Positions 8,382-17,381 are shown, counted from the first letter of the stretch. The stretch is DNA of 64,000 nucleotides from Cryptosporangium minutisporangium (GCF_039536245.1 NZ_BAAAYN010000044.1:127169-191168), one strand, 5' to 3'. The notes: generated from the sequence alone by a model not told the origin. Numbers and translations are program-made.

Positions 8382-9533
8382 TCAGCCCTCCTTGCGGAGG
8401 CAGAGCACGTACTCGTCCTTGAAGTTGACGAACGCGTCGGTGGTGTCGGGCGGGCACGAGCCGTCCTCGACCTTCGTCGTGTCCTCGACCCGGGCGACGA
8501 TCTCGTAGGCACCCTCGGAGTCGCAGTCCACCGGGACCGCACGGTCCTTGTCGCCGGACGTCTCACGCTTGATGCATTTGCCGGTCGAGTAGTCGTTGCC
8601 GACGACTGCTCCGGCGGCCCAGAGCGCACCGCCGACGCAGAGCGCGAGGACGACGACCGCGGCGATGACGCCGCCGAGGATCGGCCCCCGCTTGTACCAG
8701 GGCTTCTTGGGGCCGGCCGGTGCCGCTGGGCCGGTGGGCGGCTTCGGCACGCCGGTCGTCGGCTGTCCGGTCGGGGTCCAGGCGGTTTGCTGCCCGTAGG
8801 TTTGCCCGGGCGGCGGCGCGCCGGGGTATGCACCTGGGGCCTGAGGGCCGGGCTGCTGGGGACCGGGTTGTTGCGGGCCGGGTTGTTGGGGACCGGGCGG
8901 CGGCGAGATGGGAGCCCAGCCGGGTGCGCCGGCCTGTGGTGCACCGGCCTGTGGTGCACCGGGCTGGGGCGGTGCCCCGTACACGGCGCCCGCGCCGCCG
9001 CTGGTCGGCTGCTGGTGCGTGCCCGGAGTCGGCGCGGGCGGAGCCGGGGAACCCGGTGGCGGGATCACCTGGGTCGCCTCCGCGTCGGTCGGCTCGGAGG
9101 GCGTAGCTGAGCGCTCCGGAGCCGGTGCTCCGGTACTCCCGGCCGGCGCCTCGGCACGCTCGGGCGGCGTGGCGGCGCCCGACGTCGGCCGCGCGGCGTC
9201 CGCAGCCGGAGACTCCCCGGCCGGAGACTGGGCGCCCGGCGACTGCGGGGCCGGCGACTGCGGGGCCGGCGACTGCGGGGCCGGAGACTGGGCGGGCGGA
9301 GGCGCAGCCGCGGGGGCTTCCGTGGCTGGAGGGGCCGCGGTGGGCTGCGCCGCCGAAGGCGGGATGACCTGCGTCGCCTCGGGGTCCTCCGGCGCCGAGC
9401 CGGCACCCGGCGCGGCGGGCGCTCCCGAGGTCGGCGCGTCGGACGACGGCCCAGAGGTCGGTGCGGCCGGCGATGCCTTCGGATTCGGCTCCGAGGGGGA
9501 CGACGGCTCTGGTGGGCGACTGCCCTCGGTCAT
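8382..9533 (-). CDS. Proline-rich membrane protein with LppU-like C-terminal domain
   Basis: This 383-aa protein has about 280 residues of Pro/Ala/Ser/Gly low complexity, including a repeated EATQVIPP motif of the kind phosphorylated by Ser/Thr kinases or bound by FHA domains, and runs of GPQQP. A single transmembrane helix follows at about 288-308, then a roughly 70-residue extracellular domain with four cysteines (TGKCIKRE, VDCDSEG, SCPPDTT, VLCLRKEG). The last part resembles the LppU/SCO3897 family of actinobacterial surface proteins. Function is unknown. The low-complexity DNA contains short repeats that could vary in length. Confidence 0.75.
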   Translation of the reverse strand: MTEGSRPPEPSSPSEPNPKASPAAPTSGPSSDAPTSGAPAAPGAGSAPEDPEATQVIPPSAAQPTAAPPATEAPAAAPPPAQSPAPQSPAPQSPAPQSPGAQSPAGESPAADAARPTSGAATPPERAEAPAGSTGAPAPERSATPSEPTDAEATQVIPPPGSPAPPAPTPGTHQQPTSGGAGAVYGAPPQPGAPQAGAPQAGAPGWAPISPPPGPQQPGPQQPGPQQPGPQAPGAYPGAPPPGQTYGQQTAWTPTGQPTTGVPKPPTGPAAPAGPKKPWYKRGPILGGVIAAVVVLALCVGGALWAAGAVVGNDYSTGKCIKRETSGDKDRAVPVDCDSEGAYEIVARVEDTTKVEDGSCPPDTTDAFVNFKDEYVLCLRKEG

Positions 9534-9679
9534 CGCGACGACTCCTCCACCGGTGCGGATACGGTCCGAGACTGGGACGCTATCGGGTCAACCGGTGACA
9601 GAGTACGAACACCGCAACTCCTGTCACACGCCGACGCCGATTTACCCGCAGCCGACGCCGCTACCCGCCGCAAATGCCG

Positions 9680-9711
9680 AAAGCCCGGTGCCTCAACGGG
9701 CACCGGGCTTT
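9680..9711 (-). terminator. Terminator of the small 48-aa gene
   Basis: AAAGCCCGGTGCC (9680-9692) and GGCACCGGGCTTT (9699-9711) form a perfect 13-bp stem with a 6-nt loop. Read on the minus strand it lies 69 bp after the stop of the 48-aa gene and ends in TTT. Confidence 0.8.
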
Positions 9712-9779
9712 GGGGTCGTGGAGGTGGCCACGACCGATCGAGAATCGCGCCGGCGGGGTCAAGGCCCGCCGAGGCCGGG

Positions 9780-9926
9780 TCAGCTCAGTGAGCTCTGCCG
9801 ACTCGCGATCTCGAGGATCTCGTCGCGCATCGAGCCTGCGGGCACCCGTGCCAGAACCCTGTCGAGGGCCCGAGCACGACGGTGCGCAGTGCGCCGCTCA
9901 CGGAGCCGCTGGGCTAGCGTGGACAC
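9780..9926 (-). CDS. Small basic protein, 48 aa
   Basis: The predicted protein starts MSTLAQRLRERRTAHRRARA and ends in an acidic/hydrophobic helix (SMRDEILEIASRQSSLS). It is all-helical in appearance and rich in Arg, like small uncharacterised actinobacterial proteins with an N-terminal RL-ERR-AHRR segment. The GTG at 9926 is preferred because AAGAAGGCGG precedes it by a few bases; a TTG at 9971 would lack a site. It has its own AT-rich upstream region with palindromes and its own terminator, which supports a real gene. Function is unknown; binding to nucleic acid is only suggested by charge. Confidence 0.65.
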   Translation of the reverse strand: MSTLAQRLRERRTAHRRARALDRVLARVPAGSMRDEILEIASRQSSLS

Positions 9927-9972
9927 GGTACCGCCTTCTTTCCGTCGTCGTATTGGCTTGTACACCTTCAAT

Positions 9973-10004
9973 AATGCGCCTAGTAGCGCATTTATTCCAT
10001 GGAA
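9973..10004. promoter_or_regulatory. AT-rich promoter/operator of the 48-aa gene
   Basis: AATGCGC-N6-GCGCATT (9973-9992) and TTCCATGGAA (9995-10004) are perfect dyads inside an unusually AT-rich stretch (about 9955-10015), 47-78 bp upstream of the GTG at 9926 on the minus strand. This is a candidate operator. Confidence 0.5.
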
Positions 10005-10151
10005 ATTACGGTGAGACGCCCCACGGTGCGGGTGTCAGCGGGCTAACGGTCGGAGCGCCACCGCTCTGCTTTCCTGACCGCTACATCGGCGCTCTCCGCC
10101 GGATCTGAGCTCGCACTCGCGGGTGCAACGACTGCGCACCCGAGCCGCACC

Positions 10152-10194
10152 AACACCGCGGCCCCTCCGCGCGGTGCGGAGAGGCCGAGGTGTT
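10152..10194 (-). terminator. Terminator of the branched-chain dehydrogenase operon
   Basis: The 19-nt arms at 10152-10170 and 10176-10194 pair at 17 positions around GCGGT. The hairpin lies 17 bp beyond the E2 stop codon on the minus strand. Confidence 0.75.
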
Positions 10195-10210
10195 GCAAAC
10201 AGCAGACGCG

Positions 10211-11839
10211 TCAGGCCCAGGCGAGCGCGGTCCTCTCCGGGTCCTCGAGGAAGCGCCCGACGTCGGCGAGGAACTTCGATCCACCCTCACCGTCGACGAT
10301 CCGGTGGTCGAAGGAGAGCGCGAGCTGACACACCGCGCGCGGCTTCACGACCCCCTTGTGCACCCAGGGACGCTCGGCGATCTGCCCGACGCAGAGGATC
10401 GCCGCTTCGCCGGGATTGAGGATCGGCGTCCCGGCGTCCACGCCGAACACACCGACGTTCGTGATCGTGAGGGTGCCGCCGGACAGGTCCGCCGGTGGGG
10501 TGCGTCCGGCCTTCGCCACGGCCACCAGCGAGTCGAGCGCGGACGCCAACTCGGGCATCGTGAGCCGCCCGGCGTCCTTGATGTTCGGGACCATCAAGCC
10601 GCGCGGGGTGGCGGCGGCGATCCCCAGGTTCACGTAGTCCTTCAGCACGATCTCGGCGCCGTCCGGGCCATCCACCCAGCAGGCGTTGAGCTCCGGATGC
10701 CGCCGCACGGCCTGCACCACGGCCTTCGCTACCAGCAGCAGCGGTCCCACCCGGACGTCGGCGAACGCGGGATTCTCCCGCAACCGCCGGACCGCCCGCA
10801 GCGTCCGCGTCACGTCGACCGTGAGGAACTCGGTGACGTGCGGCGCGGTCGCGACGCTGGTCACCATGGCTTCCGCGGTCAGCTTCCGTACGCCGCGGAC
10901 CGGTACCCGCTGCTCCCGCACGTCGGATGCTGTCGGTGCCGTCTGCGTCGGCTCGGTCGGTACGGCTGTGGCGGACGCCGCGGCGCGGCGCACGTCGTCG
11001 CGGCTCACCGTGCCGTCCGGGCCCGTCGCCGGCACCGTGGCCAGGTCCACGCCGAGGTCGCGCGCGAGCTTGCGGACCGGCGGTTTGGCCCGTGGACGGG
11101 CGGTGGTGGCCGGGTGCGGCCGGGCGGTGGATCTGGTCGGCAGCGCGGAGACCGTTCCGGCCGCGGTGGCCGCCCGCTCGGCCGCCCGGCCCATCTCCAG
11201 CCCGCCGTGACGGACCGGTTTCGCGCCGGCGGCCAGGGCGTCGGGGATGGTGGGGAGCAGCGACAGCGTCTCGTCCGGCGCGGGTTCGGCCCGGTCACCG
11301 GAGAGGCCCGCGCCGCCGACGGCGGGGGTGTTCTCCGGCTCCGGGAGGGCACGACGGGCACGGCGGCGAGCCGGACCGCTGCGCGGCCCGTAACCGACGA
11401 GCACCGGTGTCCGTCCGCCGGGCGTGTCGGTGGTGCCACCGTCGGGAGTGCCGCCGTCGTCGGTGCCCGCGTCCGGCGCTGTGCTCCCCGGTACGGCGGT
11501 CACTCCCGGGGACGTGTCCGCCCCCGAAGTCGCTGCTCCCGTCGCGTCCGAAGCCGCTCGTGACGGGACGTTCGGCGGCGGGGAAGCCGCGCCCGGTGCG
11601 GTGTCGATCGCGATGAGAGGCGAACCGACCTCGACGGTGGACCCCTCCTCGTGATGGAGCGCGGTCACCACGCCGGCGTACGGCGACGGGATCTCGACCG
11701 CCGCTTTCGCGGTCTCCACCTCGACGATCGGCTGGTTGAGCGTCACCGTGTCACCGGTCGCCACCAGCCAGCGCAGGATCTCTCCCTCGGTCAGTCCCTC
11801 GCCGAGGTCGGGCAAGTCGAACGTGCGGATATCGGCCAT
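10211..11839 (-). CDS. bkdC: 2-oxoacid dehydrogenase E2 (lipoyl acyltransferase)
   Basis: This 542-aa subunit transfers the acyl group from lipoate to CoA in a branched-chain 2-oxoacid (or pyruvate-type) dehydrogenase complex. A single lipoyl domain at 1-78 carries the lipoylated Lys45 in VETAKAAVEI. A long Ala/Pro/Thr linker follows, then an E3-binding domain around PVRKLARDLGVDLATVPATG, and the catalytic domain with HRIVDG near residue 515. A GAGGAG site overlaps the end of the E1-beta gene, so the three genes are co-transcribed. The very long linker (about 170 residues) is notable. No E3 gene is adjacent, so E3 is supplied from elsewhere. Branched-chain rather than pyruvate substrate is inferred from the alpha/beta E1 arrangement. 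Confidence 0.88.
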   Translation of the reverse strand: MADIRTFDLPDLGEGLTEGEILRWLVATGDTVTLNQPIVEVETAKAAVEIPSPYAGVVTALHHEEGSTVEVGSPLIAIDTAPGAASPPPNVPSRAASDATGAATSGADTSPGVTAVPGSTAPDAGTDDGGTPDGGTTDTPGGRTPVLVGYGPRSGPARRRARRALPEPENTPAVGGAGLSGDRAEPAPDETLSLLPTIPDALAAGAKPVRHGGLEMGRAAERAATAAGTVSALPTRSTARPHPATTARPRAKPPVRKLARDLGVDLATVPATGPDGTVSRDDVRRAAASATAVPTEPTQTAPTASDVREQRVPVRGVRKLTAEAMVTSVATAPHVTEFLTVDVTRTLRAVRRLRENPAFADVRVGPLLLVAKAVVQAVRRHPELNACWVDGPDGAEIVLKDYVNLGIAAATPRGLMVPNIKDAGRLTMPELASALDSLVAVAKAGRTPPADLSGGTLTITNVGVFGVDAGTPILNPGEAAILCVGQIAERPWVHKGVVKPRAVCQLALSFDHRIVDGEGGSKFLADVGRFLEDPERTALAWA

Positions 11840-11851
11840 GGGTAACGCTCC

Positions 11852-12835
11852 TCAGAAGCCGAAGGACCGGTCGACCGCGTCGAGCACTCGATCCAGGTCG
11901 GGGAGGTAGTCGTCCTCCAGCCGGGACGGGGGATACGGCGTGTCGTAGCCGGTCACCCGAAGCACCGGCGCCTCCAGCGAGTAGAAGCACCGCTCGGTGA
12001 CCCGAGCCGCGATCTCCGCCCCCATCCCCAGCGTGCCGGGCGCCTCGTGGACGACGATCAGCCGGCCGGTGCGCTCCACCGACGCGTACACCGCCTCCAG
12101 GTCGAGCGGCGAAAGCGTGCGCAGGTCGATGACCTCCAGGTCACGCCCGTCCTCGGTGGCGGCTTCGGCGCTCTCCAGCAAGGTCCGCACCATCGGCCCG
12201 TACCCGACCAGCGTCGCGTCGGTACCCGGCCGGACCACCCGAGCGGCGTGCAGCGGGTACCAGTCGGCCGCTGGCACGTCGTCGGGCACCTCGCCCTTCT
12301 CCCAGTACCGCCGCTTCGGCTCGAAGAAGATCACCGGGTCGTCGGACGCGACGGCCTGCTGGATCATCGTGTAGCCGTCCGCCGGATTCGAGCAGGTCAC
12401 GACCTTCAGACCGGCGGTGTGGACGAAGTACGCCTCCGGCGACTCGCTGTGGTGCTCGACCGCGCCGATGCCGCCGCCGTAGGGGATCCGGATGACGACC
12501 GGCAGCTTCACCTGGCCCTGTGAGCGGTAGTGGATCTTCGCGAGCTGGCTGACGATCTGGTCGTACGCGGGGTAGACGAACCCGTCGAACTGGATCTCGC
12601 AGATCGGCCGATAGCCGCGCATCGCGAGGCCGATCGCGGTGCCGATGATCCCGGACTCGGCGAGCGGAGTATCGATCACCCGGTGCTCTCCGAAGTCCTT
12701 CTGCAGACCGTCGGTGACGCGGAAGACGCCGCCGAGCCGGCCGACGTCCTCACCCATGATCAGCGTTTTGGAATCGGTGTCCAGCGTGTTCCGCAAGCCA
12801 GCGTTCAACGCCTTGGCCAACGACATGGACGTCAT
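11852..12835 (-). CDS. bkdB: 2-oxoacid dehydrogenase E1 beta subunit
   Basis: The 327-aa protein has the E1-beta signatures MGEDVGRLGGVFRVTDGL, the E-S-G-I-I-G-T-A-I-G region that contacts thiamine diphosphate, PYGGGIGAVEHHSES and PVIFFEPKRRYW. With the alpha subunit it decarboxylates branched 2-oxoacids and acylates the E2 lipoate, feeding branched-chain fatty acid and acyl-CoA pools. Its ATG overlaps the E1-alpha stop (12832-12835, ATGA), and 12 bp separate it from the E2 gene. Length fits the family (325-350). Confidence 0.9.
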   Translation of the reverse strand: MTSMSLAKALNAGLRNTLDTDSKTLIMGEDVGRLGGVFRVTDGLQKDFGEHRVIDTPLAESGIIGTAIGLAMRGYRPICEIQFDGFVYPAYDQIVSQLAKIHYRSQGQVKLPVVIRIPYGGGIGAVEHHSESPEAYFVHTAGLKVVTCSNPADGYTMIQQAVASDDPVIFFEPKRRYWEKGEVPDDVPAADWYPLHAARVVRPGTDATLVGYGPMVRTLLESAEAATEDGRDLEVIDLRTLSPLDLEAVYASVERTGRLIVVHEAPGTLGMGAEIAARVTERCFYSLEAPVLRVTGYDTPYPPSRLEDDYLPDLDRVLDAVDRSFGF

Positions 12836-14031
12836 CGACGGCTCCCTTCCCGGCCGGGGACGGTACTCCGCTCGGTTTCGGCGTCAGAAGCTAGGAATTC
12901 CGACTGATAGGCGAGGAAGGTTTCGCGCTGCTCCTGCAGGGCTCCGTGCTCACCGGCGTAGACGTTGTCGAACAGGCTCTCCGGTGTCGGCTCGGGCAGT
13001 GCGAGGCAGCCCGCCCGGACTTGTGCTGCCAGCGCGTCGGCCTCGGCGTCGATCTCGTCGAAGAAGCCCTGGTCGGCGATCTGCTGGCGCACCAGGAACG
13101 AGCGGAGCCGCTCGATCGGGTCGCGCAGCCGCCACTCCTCCAGCTCGGCGGCGATCCGGTAGCGGGTCGGGTCGTCGGACGTCGTGTGCGCGCCCATCCG
13201 GTAGGTGAACGCCTCGATGAACGAGGGGCCCTGGCCGTGCCGGGCGTCGTCCAGCGCCTGCCTGGTCACCGCGTAGGTGGCCAGTACGTCGTTGCCGTCG
13301 ACCCGGATACCGGGGAAGCCGAATCCGGCGGCGCGCTGGTAGAGCGGCACCCGGGTCTGCCGGTCGGTCGGGGCGGAGATCGCGTACTGGTTGTTCTGGC
13401 AGAAGAAGACGACCGGCGCGGTGAACGCCGCGGCCCAGACGAACGCCTCGTTGACGTCGCCCTGGCTGGTGGCGCCGTCGCCCAGGTAGGCGATCACGGC
13501 TTGGCCGTCGTCCCCGCCGACCTGGCCGTCCTTCTGGATACCCATCGCGTAGCCGGTCGCGTGCAGGCACTGGGCGCCGATGACGATCGCGTACATCGCG
13601 AAGTTGTGGGCGTGCGGGTCGGCGGCGCCCAAGTCGACGCCGCGGAACATCCGGAGTGCGTGCAGCGGGTCGACGCCCCGGCACCAAGCGACGCCGTGCT
13701 CGCGGTAGGTCGGGAAGGCCATGTCCTGTGCGCGGAGCGCACGACCGGAGCCGATCTGCGCTGCTTCCTGTCCGAGCAGGGACGCCCACAGGCCGAGCTG
13801 GCCCTGGCGTTGGAGTGCGGTGGCTTCCGCGTCGATGCGTCGGACGAGAACCAGATCGCGGAAGAAGCCGCGGTACTCGGCGTCGGTCAGTTCGACGTCG
13901 TAGTCGCTGTCGTGGACGCGCTCGCCCTCGGGGGTGAGCAGCTGGACGAAGCCTCGTTCGGCGGTCCCAGCCTCGCCGAGCGAACGGGCCTCGCCGAGCG
14001 GACGGGGGTGGTCGGGGACGGACTCGGACAT
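12832..14031 (-). CDS. bkdA: 2-oxoacid dehydrogenase E1 alpha subunit
   Basis: The 399-aa protein carries the thiamine-diphosphate motif GDGATSQGDVNEAFVWAA followed by FFCQNNQYAIS, and the phosphorylation-loop-like YRMGAHTTSDDPTRYR. It also has the conserved LGQEAAQIGSGRAL and PTYREHG segments. It is the first gene of the operon, starting at an ATG with GAGGAG upstream. The first 35 residues are low complexity and probably disordered. The 475 bp upstream are shared with a divergent hypothetical gene. A pyruvate or acetoin dehydrogenase is the alternative; the layout favours the branched-chain enzyme. Confidence 0.88.
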   Translation of the reverse strand: MSESVPDHPRPLGEARSLGEAGTAERGFVQLLTPEGERVHDSDYDVELTDAEYRGFFRDLVLVRRIDAEATALQRQGQLGLWASLLGQEAAQIGSGRALRAQDMAFPTYREHGVAWCRGVDPLHALRMFRGVDLGAADPHAHNFAMYAIVIGAQCLHATGYAMGIQKDGQVGGDDGQAVIAYLGDGATSQGDVNEAFVWAAAFTAPVVFFCQNNQYAISAPTDRQTRVPLYQRAAGFGFPGIRVDGNDVLATYAVTRQALDDARHGQGPSFIEAFTYRMGAHTTSDDPTRYRIAAELEEWRLRDPIERLRSFLVRQQIADQGFFDEIDAEADALAAQVRAGCLALPEPTPESLFDNVYAGEHGALQEQRETFLAYQSEFLASDAETERSTVPGREGSRR

Positions 14032-14506
14032 GCCGATCTCCTCGCTCGTGCCTCCGGCGCGGGGTCACCGCACCGATGGTGGTCGATGAGGCTTGTTCGG
14101 GGACGGCTCGCGCGGCCGGTGGTCAGGCCTTTTGTCCGTGAAGGCCAACCGCGGTGCGCCGAACCCGAACGAGTCTCATACCGGTGCCGCTCACAGGGGT
14201 GGCGCGGGCGACACCGGGCGTTTTGGTACAGCAAGGGCAACGGTGGCCCTCGTCGCCAGCATGTCAGACCGCTGCCCGTCGGCGCCTGGAAGAACCCGAA
14301 GCGCAACTCTCCGGTCGCTTCCGCGAAGCCCGGTCGGGCCGGTGAACGCCGCAGTCCACCGATCGGCCAACCGAGCCTGGGCGAACGCCGGGGCTACCAG
14401 GCTCGCCGGTGACCGGAGCGCGGCGGACCATGGAACTCGTCAGCACGGCAGCGCCGGTACGTCCCCGGTCGCCGTCGCTCGGTGACGACGGGGAGGAGGA
14501 GCGGTG
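14032..14506. other. Divergent intergenic region upstream of bkdA
   Basis: No gene is credited here; open frames exist but look like composition. GGCCTT-N9-AAGGCC (14126-14146) includes CCGTGAAGGCCA, which also occurs in the 44-bp palindrome at 5805-5848, so the two may be related elements. Promoters for both flanking genes should lie here. Confidence 0.45.
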
Positions 14507-15220
14507 ATGCGGCAGGCAGGACAGGGCCTGAATCCCGGTGGCGCACGGCACCGGCTGCGCACGGCTCGTCGTCCCCGTCGCCGCCGAGCACAGGTGGGCG
14601 GATTGTTCGCGTTGTGTGCGCTCGCGACCGGTTCGACGGCAGCGCTGCTCGTCGTCGCGAACGCCGGGGTCGACCTGGTGCAGATCAAACCCCAGCAGGC
14701 CGTGCCGCCCCGAGCGGACGGATTGCCGGCTGGCCAAGCCGGTTCGGTGACGCCGTCCCGGGAGCCGGCGTTCGGTTGGTCGGAGCGTGAGGCCCGGCGT
14801 CCGTACGTGGCTGAACGTCGGCGCACGCCGCCGCCGCCGCGCGGGACGGTCCCGCGCTCCTCGTCGTACTTGCCGTCCCACCGGCCCTTGTCCGCACCGT
14901 CACCGACGGGCGGCGCCCGGGAAACCGACGTCGCGCTCCCGGACCAGTGGGCTGGACCGTCGGACCCGGATGACCACTCGGATCCGGTTGAGGAATCGCC
15001 ATCGGCGACACCGACACCTGGCGAGTCGGGCGCGGCGACGTCGCGGTCCGCGCCGGCGTCCCCTGGGGAGGGGTCGGCCCGGCCGGACGACGCCGCGTCC
15101 GACTCCGCCGGGCGGCCGGCCGTCGGCGTCGTGAGCGTGCAGCCGACGCCTCCGACGCCGTCGATCACCGCGCCGCCGGAACCCACGCCGCGCGCCGACG
15201 TCGCGGCTCCCGGCGGCTGA
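14507..15220 (+). CDS. Membrane-anchored proline-rich protein of unknown function
   Basis: The 237-aa protein has a basic N-terminus (RLRTARRPRRRRA), one transmembrane helix at about 32-53 (GGLFALCALATGSTAALLVV), and then a long Pro/Ser/Thr/Ala-rich segment with no recognisable domain. It is probably a type II membrane protein with a disordered outer part. GGGAGGAGGA precedes adjacent GTG (14504) and ATG (14507) codons; the ATG is preferred. Its stop codon directly abuts the stop codon of the convergent next gene, with no space for a terminator. No family was recognised. Confidence 0.65.
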   Translation: MRQAGQGLNPGGARHRLRTARRPRRRRAQVGGLFALCALATGSTAALLVVANAGVDLVQIKPQQAVPPRADGLPAGQAGSVTPSREPAFGWSEREARRPYVAERRRTPPPPRGTVPRSSSYLPSHRPLSAPSPTGGARETDVALPDQWAGPSDPDDHSDPVEESPSATPTPGESGAATSRSAPASPGEGSARPDDAASDSAGRPAVGVVSVQPTPPTPSITAPPEPTPRADVAAPGG

Positions 15221-15637
15221 TCAGGCCCACGGGGCGCCGAGGATGCGTGGGCGCAACACCGGCGGCCGGGTGCTGGGCGGTGGCGGCTCCGGCTCTTCGT
15301 CCTCCTCGGGTGGCGGACTCAGCTCGCCGAGGAGTTCCTCGAGGTCCGCAGAGACCGACGGGTCCACCAACATCGCCTGCAGGAGCAGTTGCTGGGCCCG
15401 GCTCTCCTGATCGTGGGTGATCTGGTCCAGCAGGCCGGCCGGGGCGTGGGAGACCGCCTGGTTGGTCTCCTCGAGCAGCTCGGCCTGGACCTCCTCACGA
15501 CCCCGGTGGCCGTGGCCGAGCACCTGCACGAATCGCGCCTTGACGGCGGGCCAGTTCTCGGTGGCCGCGGCGGCGACGATCACGGGTCCGCCCGCCGCAG
15601 CGACACGATGCAACGTCGCCAACAGTTGCGCGTCCAC
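15221..15637 (-). CDS. Hypothetical protein, 138 aa, helical with acidic proline tail
   Basis: It starts MDAQLLATLHRVAAAGGPVI and continues with a helix ending in WPAVKARFVQVLG, resembling the N-terminal helices of uncharacterised streptomycete proteins of the type AATEAWxxxRxxxxxLxG. An acidic/proline linker (PPPEEDEEPEPPPP) precedes a short tail ending LGAPWA. The GTG at 15637 is preferred because GGGAGGA lies 6 bases before it; a GTG at 15652 lies upstream of that site. Function is unknown. Confidence 0.6.
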   Translation of the reverse strand: MDAQLLATLHRVAAAGGPVIVAAAATENWPAVKARFVQVLGHGHRGREEVQAELLEETNQAVSHAPAGLLDQITHDQESRAQQLLLQAMLVDPSVSADLEELLGELSPPPEEDEEPEPPPPSTRPPVLRPRILGAPWA

Positions 15638-15767
15638 GCGTCCTCCCAGCACCGCTTAAGCCGCCGGGTGAACCTTGACCCGGACCGGCGAGCCGGGGCA
15701 AGGAGACACTCACAGCATCCTATCTATAACTCTTGGTAACGGTATAGAGGGAATGCCCCGATTCTGA

Positions 15768-16412
15768 CTAGGTAGACGCTCCGGTCTTGTCGTAGGCCTT
15801 CGCGAGTGCCTGCGCGAACACCTCGGTCGGTTGGGCGCCGGACACGCCGTACCGTCCGTCCAACACGTAGAAGGGGACGCCGGTGATGCCCAGGTCACGC
15901 GCCTGCTGCTCGTCCGCCCGCACCTCATCGGCGTAGCGGTCGCCGGCGAGCACCGCGCGCGCCTCGTCGGCGTCCAGACCGGCGTCGGCAGCCAGTTCTA
16001 CCAGCGCGTCGACCGTGTGCACGGACTTCGCCTCGCCGAAGTGCACCGCGTAGGCGTGATCCAGGAGCTGTTGCTGCTTGCCCTGGTCGGTGGCCCAGTG
16101 CGCGAGCCGGTGGAAGTAGAACGTATTGCCCGCGTGGCGGTTGTGGTCGTACCCGAGGCCTTCGGCAGCCGCAGTCGCGGCGAGCCTCGCCTCCGCGGCC
16201 TCGACCTGGCCACGCGACATCCCGAACTTGCCGATGAGCATGTCGGTGACGGGCACGGTCTTGTCGGTCGGGTGCGTCGGGTCGAGCTCGAACGAGTGGT
16301 ACACGACCTCGACGTCGGCGCGGTGTTCGAAGTCGGCGAGCGCCTTCTCGAACCGGCGCTTGCCGACGTAACACCACGGGCAACCGATGTCCGACCAGAT
16401 GTCTACACGCAT
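15768..16412 (-). CDS. DsbA-family (FrnE-like) oxidoreductase
   Basis: The 214-aa cytoplasmic protein has a thioredoxin fold with CPWC at residues 11-14 (DIGCPWCYVGKRRFEKAL), the inserted helical domain, and the conserved TGVPFYVLDGRYGVSGAQ segment with cis-Pro near 184. This is the FrnE/2-hydroxychromene-isomerase branch of the DsbA superfamily, linked to polyketide maturation in Streptomyces and oxidative stress elsewhere. No signal peptide is present. The ATG at 16412 opens directly into the fold; an upstream GTG would add 12 basic residues without a role. Confidence 0.85.
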   Translation of the reverse strand: MRVDIWSDIGCPWCYVGKRRFEKALADFEHRADVEVVYHSFELDPTHPTDKTVPVTDMLIGKFGMSRGQVEAAEARLAATAAAEGLGYDHNRHAGNTFYFHRLAHWATDQGKQQQLLDHAYAVHFGEAKSVHTVDALVELAADAGLDADEARAVLAGDRYADEVRADEQQARDLGITGVPFYVLDGRYGVSGAQPTEVFAQALAKAYDKTGAST

Positions 16413-16479
16413 GCCGCCTATCGTTGCTCGGCGGACGCGTAACCGCACCGGCGGGACGACCGGCGACCGCGGCCGTGGA

Positions 16480-17313
16480 TCAGGCCGGCGGCCAGGTCAG
16501 GCCGGTGATCCGCTCGTAGCCCTCGATGTAGCGCGCCTGCGTGGCCGCGACGATGTCCGCCGGGATCTCCGGCGCGGGCGGCTGCTTGTTCCACCCGGTG
16601 CCGGCCGCCCAGTCGCGGACGAACTGCTTGTCGTACGAGCGCTGCGACCGTCCGGGCTCCCACTCGTCCGCCGGCCAGAACCGCGACGAGTCCGACGTCA
16701 GGACCTCGTCTCCCAGCACCAGGGTGCCGTCGGTAGCCCACCCGAACTCGACCTTCGTGTCGGCGACGATGATCCCGCGCTCGGCGGCCAGGTCGGCGCC
16801 CCGGCGGTAGATCTCCAGCGTCAGGTCGCGCAGTCGGGCCGCGTCCTCGGTGCCGACGGTCTTCTCGACTTCGGCGTACGAGATCGGTTCGTCGTGGCCC
16901 TCGGTGGCTTTCGTCGACGGCGTGAAGATCGGTTCGGGCAACTTCGAGCCGTCGACCAGTCCGGGAGGCAGCGAAATCCCGGAAACCGTGCCGGTCGCCC
17001 GGTACTCGGTCAGACCACCGCCGGTCAGGTACCCACGAGCGACGCATTCGACCGGGGCCATCCGGAGGCGACGGCACCGCACCGCGCGTCCGGTCCACTC
17101 CGCGGGGACGTCGGTGCTGATCACGTGGTTCGGCACCACGTCGGCGAGCTGGTCGAACCACCAGAGCGAGAGCTGGGTGAGGACCGCGCCTTTACCCGGG
17201 ATCGGGGTGGGGAGCACGACGTCGTAGACCGAGACCCGGTCCGATGCCACCAGGATGAGGTCGTCGCCGTCCAGGTAGACGTCCCGCACCTTGCCGGAAT
17301 GAAGTAGCTCCAC
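16480..17313 (-). CDS. purC: Phosphoribosylaminoimidazole-succinocarboxamide synthase
   Basis: The 277-aa enzyme condenses CAIR with aspartate using ATP in de novo purine synthesis. Diagnostic segments are HSGKVRDVY near the N-terminus (ATP site), SDRVSVYDVVLPTPIPGKG, PVECVARGYLTGGGL, IIVADTKVEFGW and DSSRFWP. Length and order match the monofunctional bacterial enzyme. The GTG at 17313 is chosen because AGGAGAGG stands 5 bases before it; an ATG at 17340 would add nine residues. No other pur genes are in the window. Confidence 0.95.
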   Translation of the reverse strand: MELLHSGKVRDVYLDGDDLILVASDRVSVYDVVLPTPIPGKGAVLTQLSLWWFDQLADVVPNHVISTDVPAEWTGRAVRCRRLRMAPVECVARGYLTGGGLTEYRATGTVSGISLPPGLVDGSKLPEPIFTPSTKATEGHDEPISYAEVEKTVGTEDAARLRDLTLEIYRRGADLAAERGIIVADTKVEFGWATDGTLVLGDEVLTSDSSRFWPADEWEPGRSQRSYDKQFVRDWAAGTGWNKQPPAPEIPADIVAATQARYIEGYERITGLTWPPA

Positions 17314-17381
17314 GTGTCCCTCTCCTGGATGACTCGCCATCGGCGGTCACCAGGCTAGTTGTTCGCGTCGTGGCTCCCGTT

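Noticed and set aside
14093-14485. 130-residue protein between bkdA and the proline-rich gene
   Set aside because: No ribosome-binding site, no recognisable domain, and the composition is that of intergenic DNA.
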